From Flaccisagitta enflata (lineage: Eukaryota > Chaetognatha > Sagittoidea > Aphragmophora), in the NCBI GenBank assembly GCA_965153355.1, contig OZ231128.1:3596001-3660000 (forward strand): a stretch of 64,000 nt of DNA, in the 5' to 3' direction. Position 1 is the stretch's first letter, and each line of letters opens with the position of its first letter. Shown one piece after another: positions 11,175 to 22,800 of the stretch. The notes beneath the pieces are model-generated. The model was not told the DNA's origin and searched no databases. It worked only from the letters and a program-made list of their open reading frames with translations. A program made the translations under genes and the position numbers.

Positions 11175-12285
11175 ACTTAAAAGCGAAAAAGATTAATACG
11201 ATCCGTATGGCCAGATGTATGACTTCTGTGTTTGGCCTTTATGCTTTAAAGATATCGGTTTTTGCTCTCATAAAATATAAAAGCGCCTCCAACATTTTTT
11301 ATAGTACATGATTACAAATCCCTATCACAGACGGGGTGAAAATACAACGAGAGGAGCAACCCAAATCTATAGCAGTACAGCAGTACAGCAGTACAGCCCA
11401 TACAGGAGTTGATATGAGGTTACCACGCGAATACAAAAAAAAAATACGCACCTCTTTATTCGATGATAAAACAGATAGAAAAAAAATAATTTGAACAAAT
11501 TTCTTTTTAGTTACATAAAAAGATTTTCAAAAGATCTTTCATTCTAGACCAACCCTAGGTCTGTATCTTGAATGGTTTAAGAGCAAGAGAAGCACTATTT
11601 TGCTAAAATGCACTTTTTGCATAGGGATTGAAAAATTTAAATAAGCAATATTTTTACTCAAACAGAAACGAAAAAAGATGTCAAAACCAGATTGGGGCCA
11701 AATGAAAGTACTTTCAAAGGGCTTCAAAATGGTCTAAGATTTTTTTTATTTTTTTAAAAGATTTATTGGCTAAATTAACCATATAAAATTGCATCTTTTT
11801 TTTTTTTTTTTGGATTCGCGTGGTTTGTATAGTATCCATCAAATTCTCTTGGTAATAGAAGTGGCGCAAACAAGGCGATTTCTCAGTTTAGCAAGATACA
11901 GGCTTCAGAAGAGCTAAAAGCTATCTTTTTTCAACATTTCTCAAGACCTTTTAAGGAGCTGTATCTCAAAAATTAGGCTGAATAGACATGAGCATTTGTT
12001 TGGTACCCTTAATGACCATGTAACACCTCCTGTAGGAGGTACTGCTATCTGCAGTCTGTATATTTAGAAGAGCGGTCAGCAAACGATCAGCAAACCACAT
12101 AGTTAAATCCTGCTCTAACCGATTTCAAGGGACTAAAAAATCTTGTCTGTTATTGACAAAATTGTATGCTATAGCCAATAAAAGAAATACCAGTAATGGC
12201 GACTGTCGCTGTCAGGAAAAAAGTTGTAAGCATTTTTATGTTAGATCAAATCAAGAGCAATTGTATGTATTGATCGCACTGAAAA
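11175..12285. other. no gene recognised
   Basis: AT-rich; a short AGTACAGC repeat near 11381-11398 and paired segments around 11740-11830. No domain or junction is supported. Confidence 0.45.
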
Positions 12286-12505
12286 TCAGAGAGAAATAGG
12301 ACTGAGCTAAATTAGCTAGATGAGCTAAAATACTAAAAATCATTCATCCCGACAACCAGCTATGCTCACTGACATGCTTTCTTATCTCTGCATGCTTACA
12401 TCAAAACATTTATTTATTCCATTTTAAATCAGAAAAAAAATGAGCTAAATGAGCTAGAATACTCAAAAACACCATTGCAGATAAGCAGCTATGCTCACTA
12501 ACATG

Positions 12506-12737
12506 TTTTTAGTTGCGGACACACAACTCTATAAGAGGCTTTGTCCATCCGTCCATCTGTCCATCCGTCCGTCCGTCAATCCGCAGTCTGTCGGTCCATG
12601 AACATGAGTCGAAAAGTGCGGAAATGAGCGTTTTAGATGCTTTTGAGCATGTGAGTTGGGGACTTGGGGTTTGGATGGGGGTTGGATGCCCCTGCCCACC
12701 TGTCCCTAATGATTTTGTGACCCCGCGTCACTTGTTT
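12506..12737 (-). mobile_element. AACAAGGCC superfamily element, type C
   Basis: The reversed 3' hairpin TTTTTAGTTGCGGACACACAACT is at left; GTGACCCCGCGTCAC at right is the type C 5' terminus. It is inserted within the satellite family. Confidence 0.7.
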
Positions 12738-13119
12738 TGTATTTGCATGCTCAAGCATGTATCAAAACATTTATTCATTTATCCCATTTCAAATCAGAAA
12801 AAAACTAATTGAGTTAATTGAGCTAGAGTACAGTTGAACCCCGCTCTAACGGACCCGCCACCAACGCATTGCGCCTATAACAGATGTGAATTCATGGTCC
12901 CTCCACATCAATTTCTTTCATTTCCCTTGTTGTAAGAGAAGTCCAACTATAACAAAAAAAAAATTATCGGTCCCCTGAAATTTATTAGAGTGGGGTTCAA
13001 CTAAATTGAAAAACACCCTCACAGATGAGCAGCAATGCTCATTAATATGTTTTCTTGTATTTGCATGCTCAAACAAACATGAATATACTTCTTCATTGAT
13101 CCTACACAAAATCATAAAA

Positions 13120-13345
13120 AATCAGGCGGATTTCTATTAGTGGTGGGTCCGCAAGAGCAAGTTTCAACTGTAAGGACAGGCGTAGTTCAGTTAAAAGCGG
13201 GTCTGTATAAGGGGAGTTCAACTGTAATGACAGATGGAGTTCCGTTAGAAGCGGGTCTGTTAGAGCGGGGTTGTAGTGTAAGGACAAGCGGAGTTCTGTT
13301 AGTAGCAGGTCCAATAGAGCGGGGTTCAACAGTAACTATGGGAGC
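13120..13345. repeat. ~38-bp minisatellite (AGAGCGGGGTTCAACTGTAA)
   Basis: Repeated GTTAGAAGCGGGTCTGTTAG and GGGGTTCAACTGTAA words. Related single words occur at 12829-13005 and 41910-41930, so this is a dispersed sequence that expanded here. Confidence 0.6.
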
Positions 13346-13504
13346 TTCATGAAATTAAATTTCTCCTCCTTCTCCTCCCTGTAGCCACGGGGGGAGGGAC
13401 GGAGAAGAAGGCAAAGAAAGAGAAGGAGAAGGAGAAGGAGGGGAAAATTCCCCATATGTGTGAAAGCATAGGTCATCGACCCGTTTGGGGCCGCCGCCCA
13501 AAAG
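13346..13504 (-). mobile_element. GGGCAGCGGCC element fragment
   Basis: Reversed end: AAATTCCCCATATGTGTG, AAAGCATAGGTCATCG, then GGGCCGCCGCCCAAAA. The tandem core is missing. Confidence 0.6.
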
Positions 13505-13562
13505 GAGGGTAGGGACCCAATCAGGAACATTTGTCAAATGGATATGAAACTGGACAAATCTC

Positions 13563-13960
13563 ATTACGTGGCGGTGCACATGAGCAGCAAATTTGGCAAG
13601 TCATTCTTAATATGTCTCTGAATGCAAAATTTTGCATTTTTAAGAACATGGCCTTTTTTTCATATTTGTTTAGAGTGGGGCCATGTCTTTAGAAATGCAA
13701 ATTTTTGCATTCAGAGACACATTAAGAATTTCACCCAAAACAAGTCAAGAGATTCTCTTTAAAATTCCAGATTTTTTCTTTAGTTCATTCTACTTTTTAC
13801 ACTGATTTTGTACATATAAATGATTGTCAATGCAAATAAATTGATAATATGCACTGAAAATATAATTTCTTTATAAAAAATTGTGAATTAATTACTTTAA
13901 AATTTTTTTGAAAGATGACTTGACCATGAAAATTGCCCCTTCGTCTGCACCATGACTTAC
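13563..13960. mobile_element. TAAGTC-GGTG MITE, second copy
   Basis: The left TTACGTGGCGGTGCA and right TGCACCATGACTTA form a short terminal inverted repeat. The inner hairpin TGAATGCAAAATTTTGCA... is shared with the copy at 47371-47766. It has no coding capacity. Confidence 0.6.
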
Positions 13961-13964
13961 AATG

Positions 13965-14985
13965 ATAATGGATAAGGTGAGTTTCTTAATGACATGACCT
14001 CTCAACCCCCACCCTGATATTGAATCCATTACCCTTCAAGACCCTGATGACTTAACGTGAACTGTCTTTAAATCAATTCACTGTTGCGCTTTTTGACTGG
14101 CAGCTGTCGTTAGTGTCTACAAAATGGCCGTCTGATTCTCCTACCGGCTTCAATCTTGTTTTCATTTCAGTTTTTGTCATAACTGTCATCAACTTGTTGT
14201 TTTCCCTTCCCACTGTCATCATTAAAAGTCTCTCTGAGTGCTCACAAATCAAGAGAAGGTAGGAGGTGAGGCATGAGGCATGAGACATGAGGCTTGAGGC
14301 ATGAGACTGCTGTCGCTCACATTCACATTTTTGCTGTGGAAACGAACTAGCAGGGTAATGTTCAGAACTGGTATACAGAAGAGTTCTTGCAAGAAAAAGT
14401 TTTTTCCATCATTCATGACTGCTAATTAATGGTTTGCTAATCAACGTTTTGAACAAATATGATATAGGAATGTTGCTCAGAATCACAGCTTTTCCATAGT
14501 ATGTTTTGTAAGAATATTGCTCAGCTGACGGTTGATTGATAGGGAGCATCATTTAGCCGCTGCTAGGTGTGATGCTATCTGTTCAATATATTGATTGCGG
14601 TTGTAAACAGTTTAAAAAATGATTTCGGTTTTCATAGTAATCAATGAACTCGAAGACGCATACACCATTTGACTGATACATAAATAACTTTATTTTCAAG
14701 TAGGAAATTTCAAATAAAATTGATTTACTTTATGAACTTCATCCAGTTGAGGCTGTTTTTGCAGGAACTCTTTTTATTGTCTCATGGCTATATTCTTAAA
14801 CTGATAATCTGCTGAGCTTTGCCTTGCTTCCTGTTATATTTTTCGTGAAAATATAATCCTACTACCAGTAATGGCGGCTGTCGCCGTGAGGAAAAAAGTC
14901 ATAAACATTGGTCACTTTTCACCATGCTTTTGTCTTCAGTCATTGAAATTTCTTTTATTTGTTACTTCGAATCAAAAGTAATTGT
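13965..14985. other. no gene recognised
   Basis: Contains a (GAGGCATGA)n-like run at 14267-14305 and scattered short inverted repeats. No coding is supported. Confidence 0.45.
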
Positions 14986-15233
14986 ATGTATTGATTGCAC
15001 TGAAAATCACAGAAAGATAGAACTGAGCCAAATGAGCTAGATGAGCTAAAATATTGAAATAATTCAACCAGACAACCAGCTTTGCTCACTGCCTTGCTTT
15101 CTTGTTTTATTGCTTTCTTTAACTTATTCATCATATGAAAGATCAGAGAAAAAGAGCGAACTAAATGAGCTAAATGAGCTAGAATCTTTAAAAACACCCT
15201 CACAGATGAGCGGCTCTGCTCACTGATACGCTT

Positions 15234-15760
15234 TTTGGGCAGCAGCCCCAAAGGGCCGATGTCCTGTAGGACACAGGGGGTAATTTCCAGACGTCCGTCC
15301 GTCCGTCCGTCCGTCCTTCCGTCCGTCCCCCCCCTGGTTGGCCATCGAGGCCTAAAATCCTCACTCTCAGGCCTGATTTAGGCACTCTAAGCCCTCAATT
15401 CAGCCCTCCAGGCCTCAAATCAGCCCTCCAGACCTCAAATCAGCTCTCCAGGCCTCAAATTAGCTCTAAAATCAGTTATCCAGGCCTTAAATCTGCTCTC
15501 CAGCCCAAAAATCAGCACTTCAGGCCTCAAATCAGCCTTCCAGGCCTCCAATCTGCCCCTTATGCCTTAAGCCTACCCCCGGATCTCATATCTAATCTTC
15601 AGGCCTAAAATCTTCCCCCTAAACCTCAAATCCCTCTTAGGCCTGATACATTTCCCCTCAGGACGTCTGGAAATTACCCCCTGTGTCCACTACTTCACTT
15701 GATCACTCCAAGCAGGGCATCGGGTACCGCTGACCATGTGCAATCCTTGGATGACTAGTT
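15234..15760 (+). mobile_element. GGGCAGCGGCC-related element, G subtype
   Basis: Starts TTTTTGGGCAGCAGCCCC with CAAAGGGCCGATGTCCTG, a (CCGT)n run, a core of GGCCTCAAATCAGCCCTCCA-like units, an inverted AGGACGTCTGGAAATTACC pair, and ends GGGTACCGCTGACCATG...GATGACTAGTTT. The TCCAGACGTCC near the start pairs with GGACGTCTGGA near the end. Confidence 0.7.
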
Positions 15761-16009
15761 TGTCTTGGCTTGTTTAAAAATGTAAGAAAATATTAATTCA
15801 TTTATAGAATTTGAAATCAGAAAGAATAGACTGAGTTAAGAGAGCTAAATGAGCTAAAATGCTCTAAAACGCCTTCACAGATGAGTAGCTGTGCTCATAA
15901 ACATGTTTTCTTGTATTTGCATGCTCAAACAAACATAAATACACTCTTTTATCGATCCTACATTAAATCGAAAAAAAATCAAAAAAATTTCATTTAAATT
16001 TTTCATAAT

Positions 16010-16230
16010 TAAATCTTTAATAATTCATAGCACAAAAAATATTTGTCGTAGAGCATTTTGCTTGGCGCCAAATGAAAGAGAATTATCAAATTTACTTACC
16101 CTATCAATTTCATTGGAGGCCCCAATCGGTCGATGGAGACCCTCAACTTCCTCAAAAGAAAATGAAAACCCTGTTTCTCTTGAATAGGTCAAAAAGTCGA
16201 AGACTGACTTCGACTTTTTTCCCGACTATG
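16010..16230. repeat. dispersed repeat ending in an AAAAGTCGAAG/CTTCGACTTTT hairpin
   Basis: A diverged copy lies at 62085-62307 with the same order: GAGCA.T.TGCTTGGCGCC, ATTATCAAATTTACTTACC, then AAAAAGTCGAAGACTGAC with TTCGACTTTTTTCCC. No frame is conserved, so it is non-coding mobile DNA. Confidence 0.65.
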
Positions 16231-16349
16231 CCTCGTTGGAATAACCATGGCATTGCTCGGATGTGAAACACTGGTAATAATAACTTTGCCGTAATTTAAA
16301 GACTTCGTCTCATGCTTTGCTGATGTAGATCCTATATTGACCGTAGCTA

Positions 16350-16377
16350 CCACCACCACCAACAACAACAACAACAA

Positions 16378-16467
<90 letters not shown>
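16350..16467. repeat. (CAA)n / (CGACAA)n microsatellite
   Basis: Pure triplet run in the 3' flank of the modular gene. Confidence 0.95.
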
Positions 16468-16644
16468 CCCTGAAAATCATGCAAATCAATGACTAATTCA
16501 TTTACCTCATTTAACTACTTTAAAAGTGCAAAGGATACTTTGACAAAAATCAAATTCTATAATCAGTGAAATGCAATGCAATATTTCCTTTTCCATTAGG
16601 TCCAATCTGTGTGCTAAAGCAGTTATGGACAAATGGACAAATTA

Positions 16645-16826
16645 TCAAACGACGGGGACTATGTCTTGGTTCCAGGCAAAGCCTTCGGCATCGATAACGT
16701 TGAGGATGCAACTCGTATCCAGTTGAGAATCTCCCATGAAGACCTTCTCCAGCTCCTCGTCAGAAACGTCGATGAAGCGGCATTCCCCTCGACCAGATGT
16801 TGGATCCATCACCACGAAAACAGTGT
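16645..16826 (-). CDS. modular protein terminal exon 20
   Basis: Acceptor cccttag. The frame is open for 60 codons to TGA at 16645-16647. It encodes TVFVVMDPTSGRGECRF, then an acidic stretch VSDEELEKVFMGD and ends WNQDIVPVV. There is no hydrophobic anchor, so a secreted product is likely. I see no clear AATAAA just downstream on the minus strand. Confidence 0.84.
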
Positions 16827-19800
16827 CTAAGGGAGTGGAACATAAAATGTTCATGGACGAGTCGTCGACATTGTTCAATTAAGTAAAACAATACGTAGCT
16901 CTAAGGTCCACAGTAATTTGGGACGCAACTGCCATATAAACCCATGATTTCTGCGTTACAATCGATTACATAACGTTCATGTTAGGGCTCCTCCTATTCA
17001 CCGCTATTGCGCAAGTCATGAGATGTAGTCTTTTTTCGATTTTGTTATGCCATTAAGAGTTCCGTACCCATAGACATAGTGGACTGACCTTTGGCACAAA
17101 CGCCCTCCGCGATTACCAATCCATTTTCATTAAGATAAACAAAGTCGATGCAGCTTCTTGGATGACTGTATTGCCCTGAAGGAGAAAAGGAGGGAATGGT
17201 ATGTTCAGGGTGCAATCAATTTGTTGGCTGTATGTTCGGGGGTACTAGTTTTTTTGTTTTTTTTGGTGTGGGTTTGCCTTGTTAATGACAAGCTGTTATC
17301 ATGAATTGAAAGACTATAATCATTGATCAATTAATCATACAAAAACAAGTTCTTAGGCTTTAATACCAATGTTGACATTAGTTTGACCTGGAACGATGAA
17401 AACTCCATCTTTCGAAATGACGGTTCCGATGAGCGGTGGCGTGGAAGATTGCTTTTGACAATAAGTACCGGAAAATCCCGAAAAACATCGACAATTGAAG
17501 TTGAAATCTTGTAAATAAGCTCTGCCATCATTTAAAGGGTTTGAAAGAAAGATAAGTGATCATGTGCCGATGATGACGACATGTTGACATCAAGTGTTTA
17601 ATAGTCGCAAAAGCGTCAGATGGTCAGCGGTAGCCGTTGCCCCTGAGTAAGTGTGTGTAAGATGCGAAGGTGAGAGGGGCAGCGGCCCCAAAGGAGCCGA
17701 AGACCTATGCTGTGCTAGGATTTAAGCATTGATGCTGGGATAAAAGACTCAATGCTGGATTAGAGCTATGAGGTCGGGATTTGAGCGATGAGGCTAGGAT
17801 TGGAGCTATTTGGTTGGGATTGGAGCCTCCAGGTTGAGATTGGAGCCTTGAGGCTGGGGTTGGAGCTTTGGGGCTGAGATTCAAGCCTCAAGGCTAATAT
17901 AGGAGCCTTGAGGCTGGGATTGGAGCCTTGAGGCTGGGATCGCAGCCTTGGGGCTAGAATTTGGGCTCCGAAGCCGGAGGGGGGGACAGAGGATGAGGAG
18001 AAGAAGGAGAAGGAGGAGGAGAAAATCTCCCATATGTGTGAAAGCATAGGTCATCGGCCCCTTCGGGGCCGCTATCCAAAAACTAGGCCCATGATTGTGT
18101 GCGGAAGGCGTGGGCGATGATGCCAAAAACAAGGCCAACACGTATACGTCGCGTGCGGGACAAAATATCGTGAGATGACTTAAATTGACTCAAGATGACA
18201 TAAACTGACTTTAAAAGACATAGAATGATGTAAAGTGACTTGAATGACTAAATTGACTGAAAATGACTTAAAATGACTGAGAATGACGAATGATTTAGAA
18301 TCAATAAAAATGAATGAAAATGACCTAAAGTGAAAAAAAAGTTCAATAACGGATGGACGGACAGACGAACAATGCGGGGTGTAGCGTCGCGTAGCACGCG
18401 AATAACAACTACTTGCAGAACGACTCGTAGAACCACGCTATCGCCATCAAAAAGATTTAAGGCATTGGCGAGTCTAGTTTACTAACCTCCTTGGATAGAC
18501 TTGTCGATATCTGTTGGGTCGGCACATGCCCCCTGGACTACAAGGGTTTGGATCGTTGTCACAATCACTTGGTTCTCGGATCTGAAAAAATATTTGGGTT
18601 AAGAATATAAGAGAGTAATTTCCGCACCCAGCAAATACAATACTATCTAGAGCATAAGACGGCGAGCATTTGATGCCACAATTTGTGTTTTGCCTCGTTT
18701 TTTTTTCAACTATACTTGAATACAAAAATATTTTCAAGAGACAAATTATTTCCAGAAACACACTCTGTGTATGTCTTTTTCAAAAGCTGACCTCAAAAGA
18801 ACCTTCAAATCAGCAATTCACATAAGCAAAGCAACAAAAAAAGGGTTTCTAATGAAATTTTGATTACATTTTTTATCCAATTGCTGCTGTCAAAATGATA
18901 AGACTCACAGATGCAAAGGAATTTTGCATTTTCAAAAACATAGCCGCCTCTGCAATCAATTTTGGAAGGCGGCTATGTTCTTCATTTTTGTATTTTTTCC
19001 TGTTTTCCTGTTCCTGTTATAATTTTGACAAGCCTCCTGTCAGTGAACAAATACAAGATTTTGAAAAAAATTTCATGAATATATTCAGTTAATGGTATCA
19101 ATACTTGCTCTGTTGTCCTATTTGAATGCAAATTTTGCAATTAGATATTTACCATGATATACTTCAATGATTTTTTAAGGTTATTTTTCACCTCTTTTCT
19201 TATGAAATTTTCTATTTTGACCCCTGTTGACACACTAAATCTTGCCTTCTGTTGCTCGCCGTCATAAGCATGGAAACACGCATTTATAGCTATATCTCTG
19301 TGAAAAAAATTAGAATAAAATTTATATAAAAATCAGTGAGATTCTGAAACTTCTTCAAATTTCTGACCGGATACTGCAAACCGCATTTGTCTAGCTCAAG
19401 CCGTGTAGAAATGACAAGCAAAATAAAACAGGTACCTCAGCTGAATAATAGCAAAATTTTTACTTAGAGATTTCTGCTTCAAGTGTTACCACTATTTTAA
19501 AGATAGATTGAAAGATTTTTCATCAAATTTTTGGTCCCCTCTACAATGCCATAGAGTCATTGTATCTTACTGGTTGATTCCAACCCTAGTGAATCATTGT
19601 GGTTGCGAAAAAGCTAAAAGTAGCATAAAGTAAAGAATAATCCTAGACAGTTTTCATGGAAAGGAAGATATATAATGTGTTTCTCTCTAGCATTCATTTA
19701 GAAATGTTTAAAAACCCATACTCAATGACTTGCTAAACCTCCAAGATATTAAAGTAGGTATCTAACACCTCTCACAAAATTAGGCGAACTGGGATCAGAA

Positions 19801-22800
19801 ATTGTCCATATATGCGTTTTTAAAGTCCAAAACAGGAGTCCAGGTTAATGATTATACCAAAACATGTTATTCCTATGAGGGTGCTACAAAAGAACTTCAA
19901 ATCTTGTCAACCAATAGCTGCAAATAGCCTCATGAAATGATTTCATGCAAACTTAGGTTAAGTTGAGCTTCAAGTTTGTTGCTAAAACCATTACCTTGGA
20001 CAAAGAGTTTTGATACTTTTTGCAGCTGTCAATGACTGTATTTTGGTACTGTTGACAGTTTTTTGTCTATTAAGGGTACGGGAACTTGAGCAATAGTTTA
20101 TTTCATGGTGAATTTTAAGGAGTTTTATGTTATCTCATCATCAAAAATTTACTTGTCAAAATCAGTCAAAATCTTGTACTGGATTTTTGGCATAAAACAT
20201 TCTGAGAGCCACGCACTTTCCCTGGTACACAATTTTGCCCCGGATTGCGAAAATACTATATTTTAGCTCCCTCTGTGTCAAATTTCAGCCCAGTGACTGC
20301 ATTATTTCTATCAATTTTGGTCATTTTGCCAGTTCGTTTAATTATGTGAGAGGTGTTAATATATTCTTTAGGTTTTTTTCACAAAAATCATTTGCATAAA
20401 CTATGCAATTACTAAAGTGTTTCCATACTTTTGCTCTAGATAGTACACTACTCACAGTTTATAAGGACCAGTAAAGTTATTCTAGGGCATCGCATGAGCG
20501 TCTCACCTCGCATGGAGGGGTTTTTGCCATATCCAATATCTCGTCTCTTCCATTACAATAACAATTCAGTTCGGATATTGATATTGGATGACACGTCGCG
20601 CTACCTGAGTCAAACATGTCATTTCACGTGAATCAATTGCTTTCTTTGTCATACCATTCTTTTTAGTCGCGTACAACCCACTCTGTCCGTCCGTCTGTCT
20701 GTGAGTCAGTCGGTAACACTTTGCTTTTTTTGCCGCCCCTGCCCACCCGCACGCGACTTAGGTAGCCGTGTATACGGCCTTGTTTAAGTCCGTTTTAATT
20801 TCATTCTGACATATGATGAACATCAAGGCGGAAAAATGCGGAACAGAAACATGCATGGAATTGTATGGAATTCTCCATATGTGATGTTCTTTACGTCGTT
20901 AGAAGAAAATGTATGATAAGCATGACCTTCTTGTTGGCATAATGTGATGTTACATTAACATCTGTACCTCAAAGGTTTTGGGGAATGAAATTTTGTCTTA
21001 CTGGGGCCACTACAAGTATACATTTTGTGCCCTAAATGAATAATTTTTTTCAGCCCAAAATGTTGAACATGTGTCAGTCTTGGAGAAAAATCTGTTATGA
21101 ACAAGGCCTATTAGGCCAATAAGGTTTGGCGTGTGGATCGTCAAACGAATGCGTTACCCGACCAACCAACCAACCAACCAACCAACCAACCAACCAACCA
21201 ATCAACCAACCGACAGACACAGCCAGTTATAGAGGTGCTTTGTCGCACCTAAAAGATGCGTTACGGCAATATCTTCAGATCCCACGTAAAATGTCGCTTC
21301 ATAGTGTTATTCTTACTCAAAACAATATACGATAAAAAAAAAAAAAAAAAAAAAAAAAAGAATCCAACAAACCATCTTGTGGACATAGAGAAGAATCCAT
21401 ACAAAGGTTCTTGTCGCATTTTCCCATATCCGCGATGGCTTCACCTATCATGGATAAACGGTGGGGTTGTCACTGGTCACCTATCATGGATAAACAGTGG
21501 GGTTGTCACTGGTCAGTGGTTACTGATCCAACTGATTGTTTTATCCACTACTAACAGCGGTTTATCCACCAACTGCTAAGAAAATTTAAAGACTTGGATT
21601 ATCCAAGTATTGAAGGATTAAAAAACGTTTAATTCCCTTGAGCTTTTTTTTTTTCAAAAAGCCTGACAAACCTTTGCAAGATACTTGAATGACTCCCGGG
21701 AAATATATGATGAATCCACTATGACATTTTTTCTGAATGACTGTCCCAAATTCAATTGTCCATGTGTCTTTGCTTTTGTCGAGACCTACAAATGAGACAA
21801 GTAGAATCGTAGTAGTTGGCAAAAGAAGACCAGGAAATGTTGCCATCAGCGAGCAAAGTCAGCTCCACTCGTAGTAAACTTTATAATTCGCGGGCTACGC
21901 TACACTACACCCAACTTTGTAGGTCCGTTGGTCCGTTGGTCTGTCCGTCCATCCTCCGTCCGTCCATCGGTCCGTCCGTTGCTTGGTTTAATATATTTTT
22001 TTATATAGAAAATAAAAAAAGGTATGTAATTCTATAATTATTAGTTAAGTGTAAGAACTTGTCAGATGCCCACAGTACCTTCCGAGCAAACCCGGCTAAA
22101 ACTGGAGGATTAATTTTTGTTTCTTTAATTTTTTTTCCAAAACTCTATTTTTTGTATCTACTATCTAGCTCAAAAGTAAAGACACGGGCGTTTTGGGCAA
22201 TATCTGTGCTTAGAATAAAAAAATGATAGAAAACTAGATCAAATTTCTGATTGGATGGCACCAACCGCGTTCTTCTAGGTCAAAACGTTTAGAAATGACA
22301 GAAAAAACAAGATCATGACTCCAAAACAAAAATGGCAAAAAAGATTGCAGTTCATTGATAGAAGATGGCGCTCCATTATATTGCGCCATTACAATGAGGC
22401 AATGGCAGACAAAATAGAGTGTCAACTTCTTTGGTGGTTGTTCTGGAAACAACCCCAATCTGAACCCTATTGAATTGCTTTGGTCTCAAATGAAGAAGCT
22501 TCAAAATAAAGATAGTGTAAAGTCAGTTGCAAGGCTAAAAAAAATTGCTCTAAAAATCTGGAAAAGATCTTGCTAATTTTCCTCAAAACTCTCTACAAAA
22601 GCATGCCAGGGCGTATGACGGCGGTTGTTACTGCCCAGAGGGTCACATTTAGTATTACAATGTATTCCAGAATTATGTAACTTAATATCTATTGAATGAA
22701 TCAATCAATGCTTATCTTGTGTCTATACTTTTTAGTCGCGTGCACGCGACTCTATGACCCACTCCGTCCGTCTGTCGGTCGGTCCGTCCGTCCGTCGGTC

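Larger units (their letters stand above)
12290..15230. repeat. dispersed ~135-bp satellite (GAGCTAAATGAGCTA family)
   Basis: Units carrying GAGCTAAATGAGCTAGA, ACACCCTCACAGATGAGC, CTTGTATTTGCATGCTC and AAAACATTTATTCATTTATC occur at about 12290-12500, 12720-12830, 12990-13110 and 14990-15230. They are interrupted by other repeats. More lie at 15780-15970 and a run of three at 54540-54935. Confidence 0.7.
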
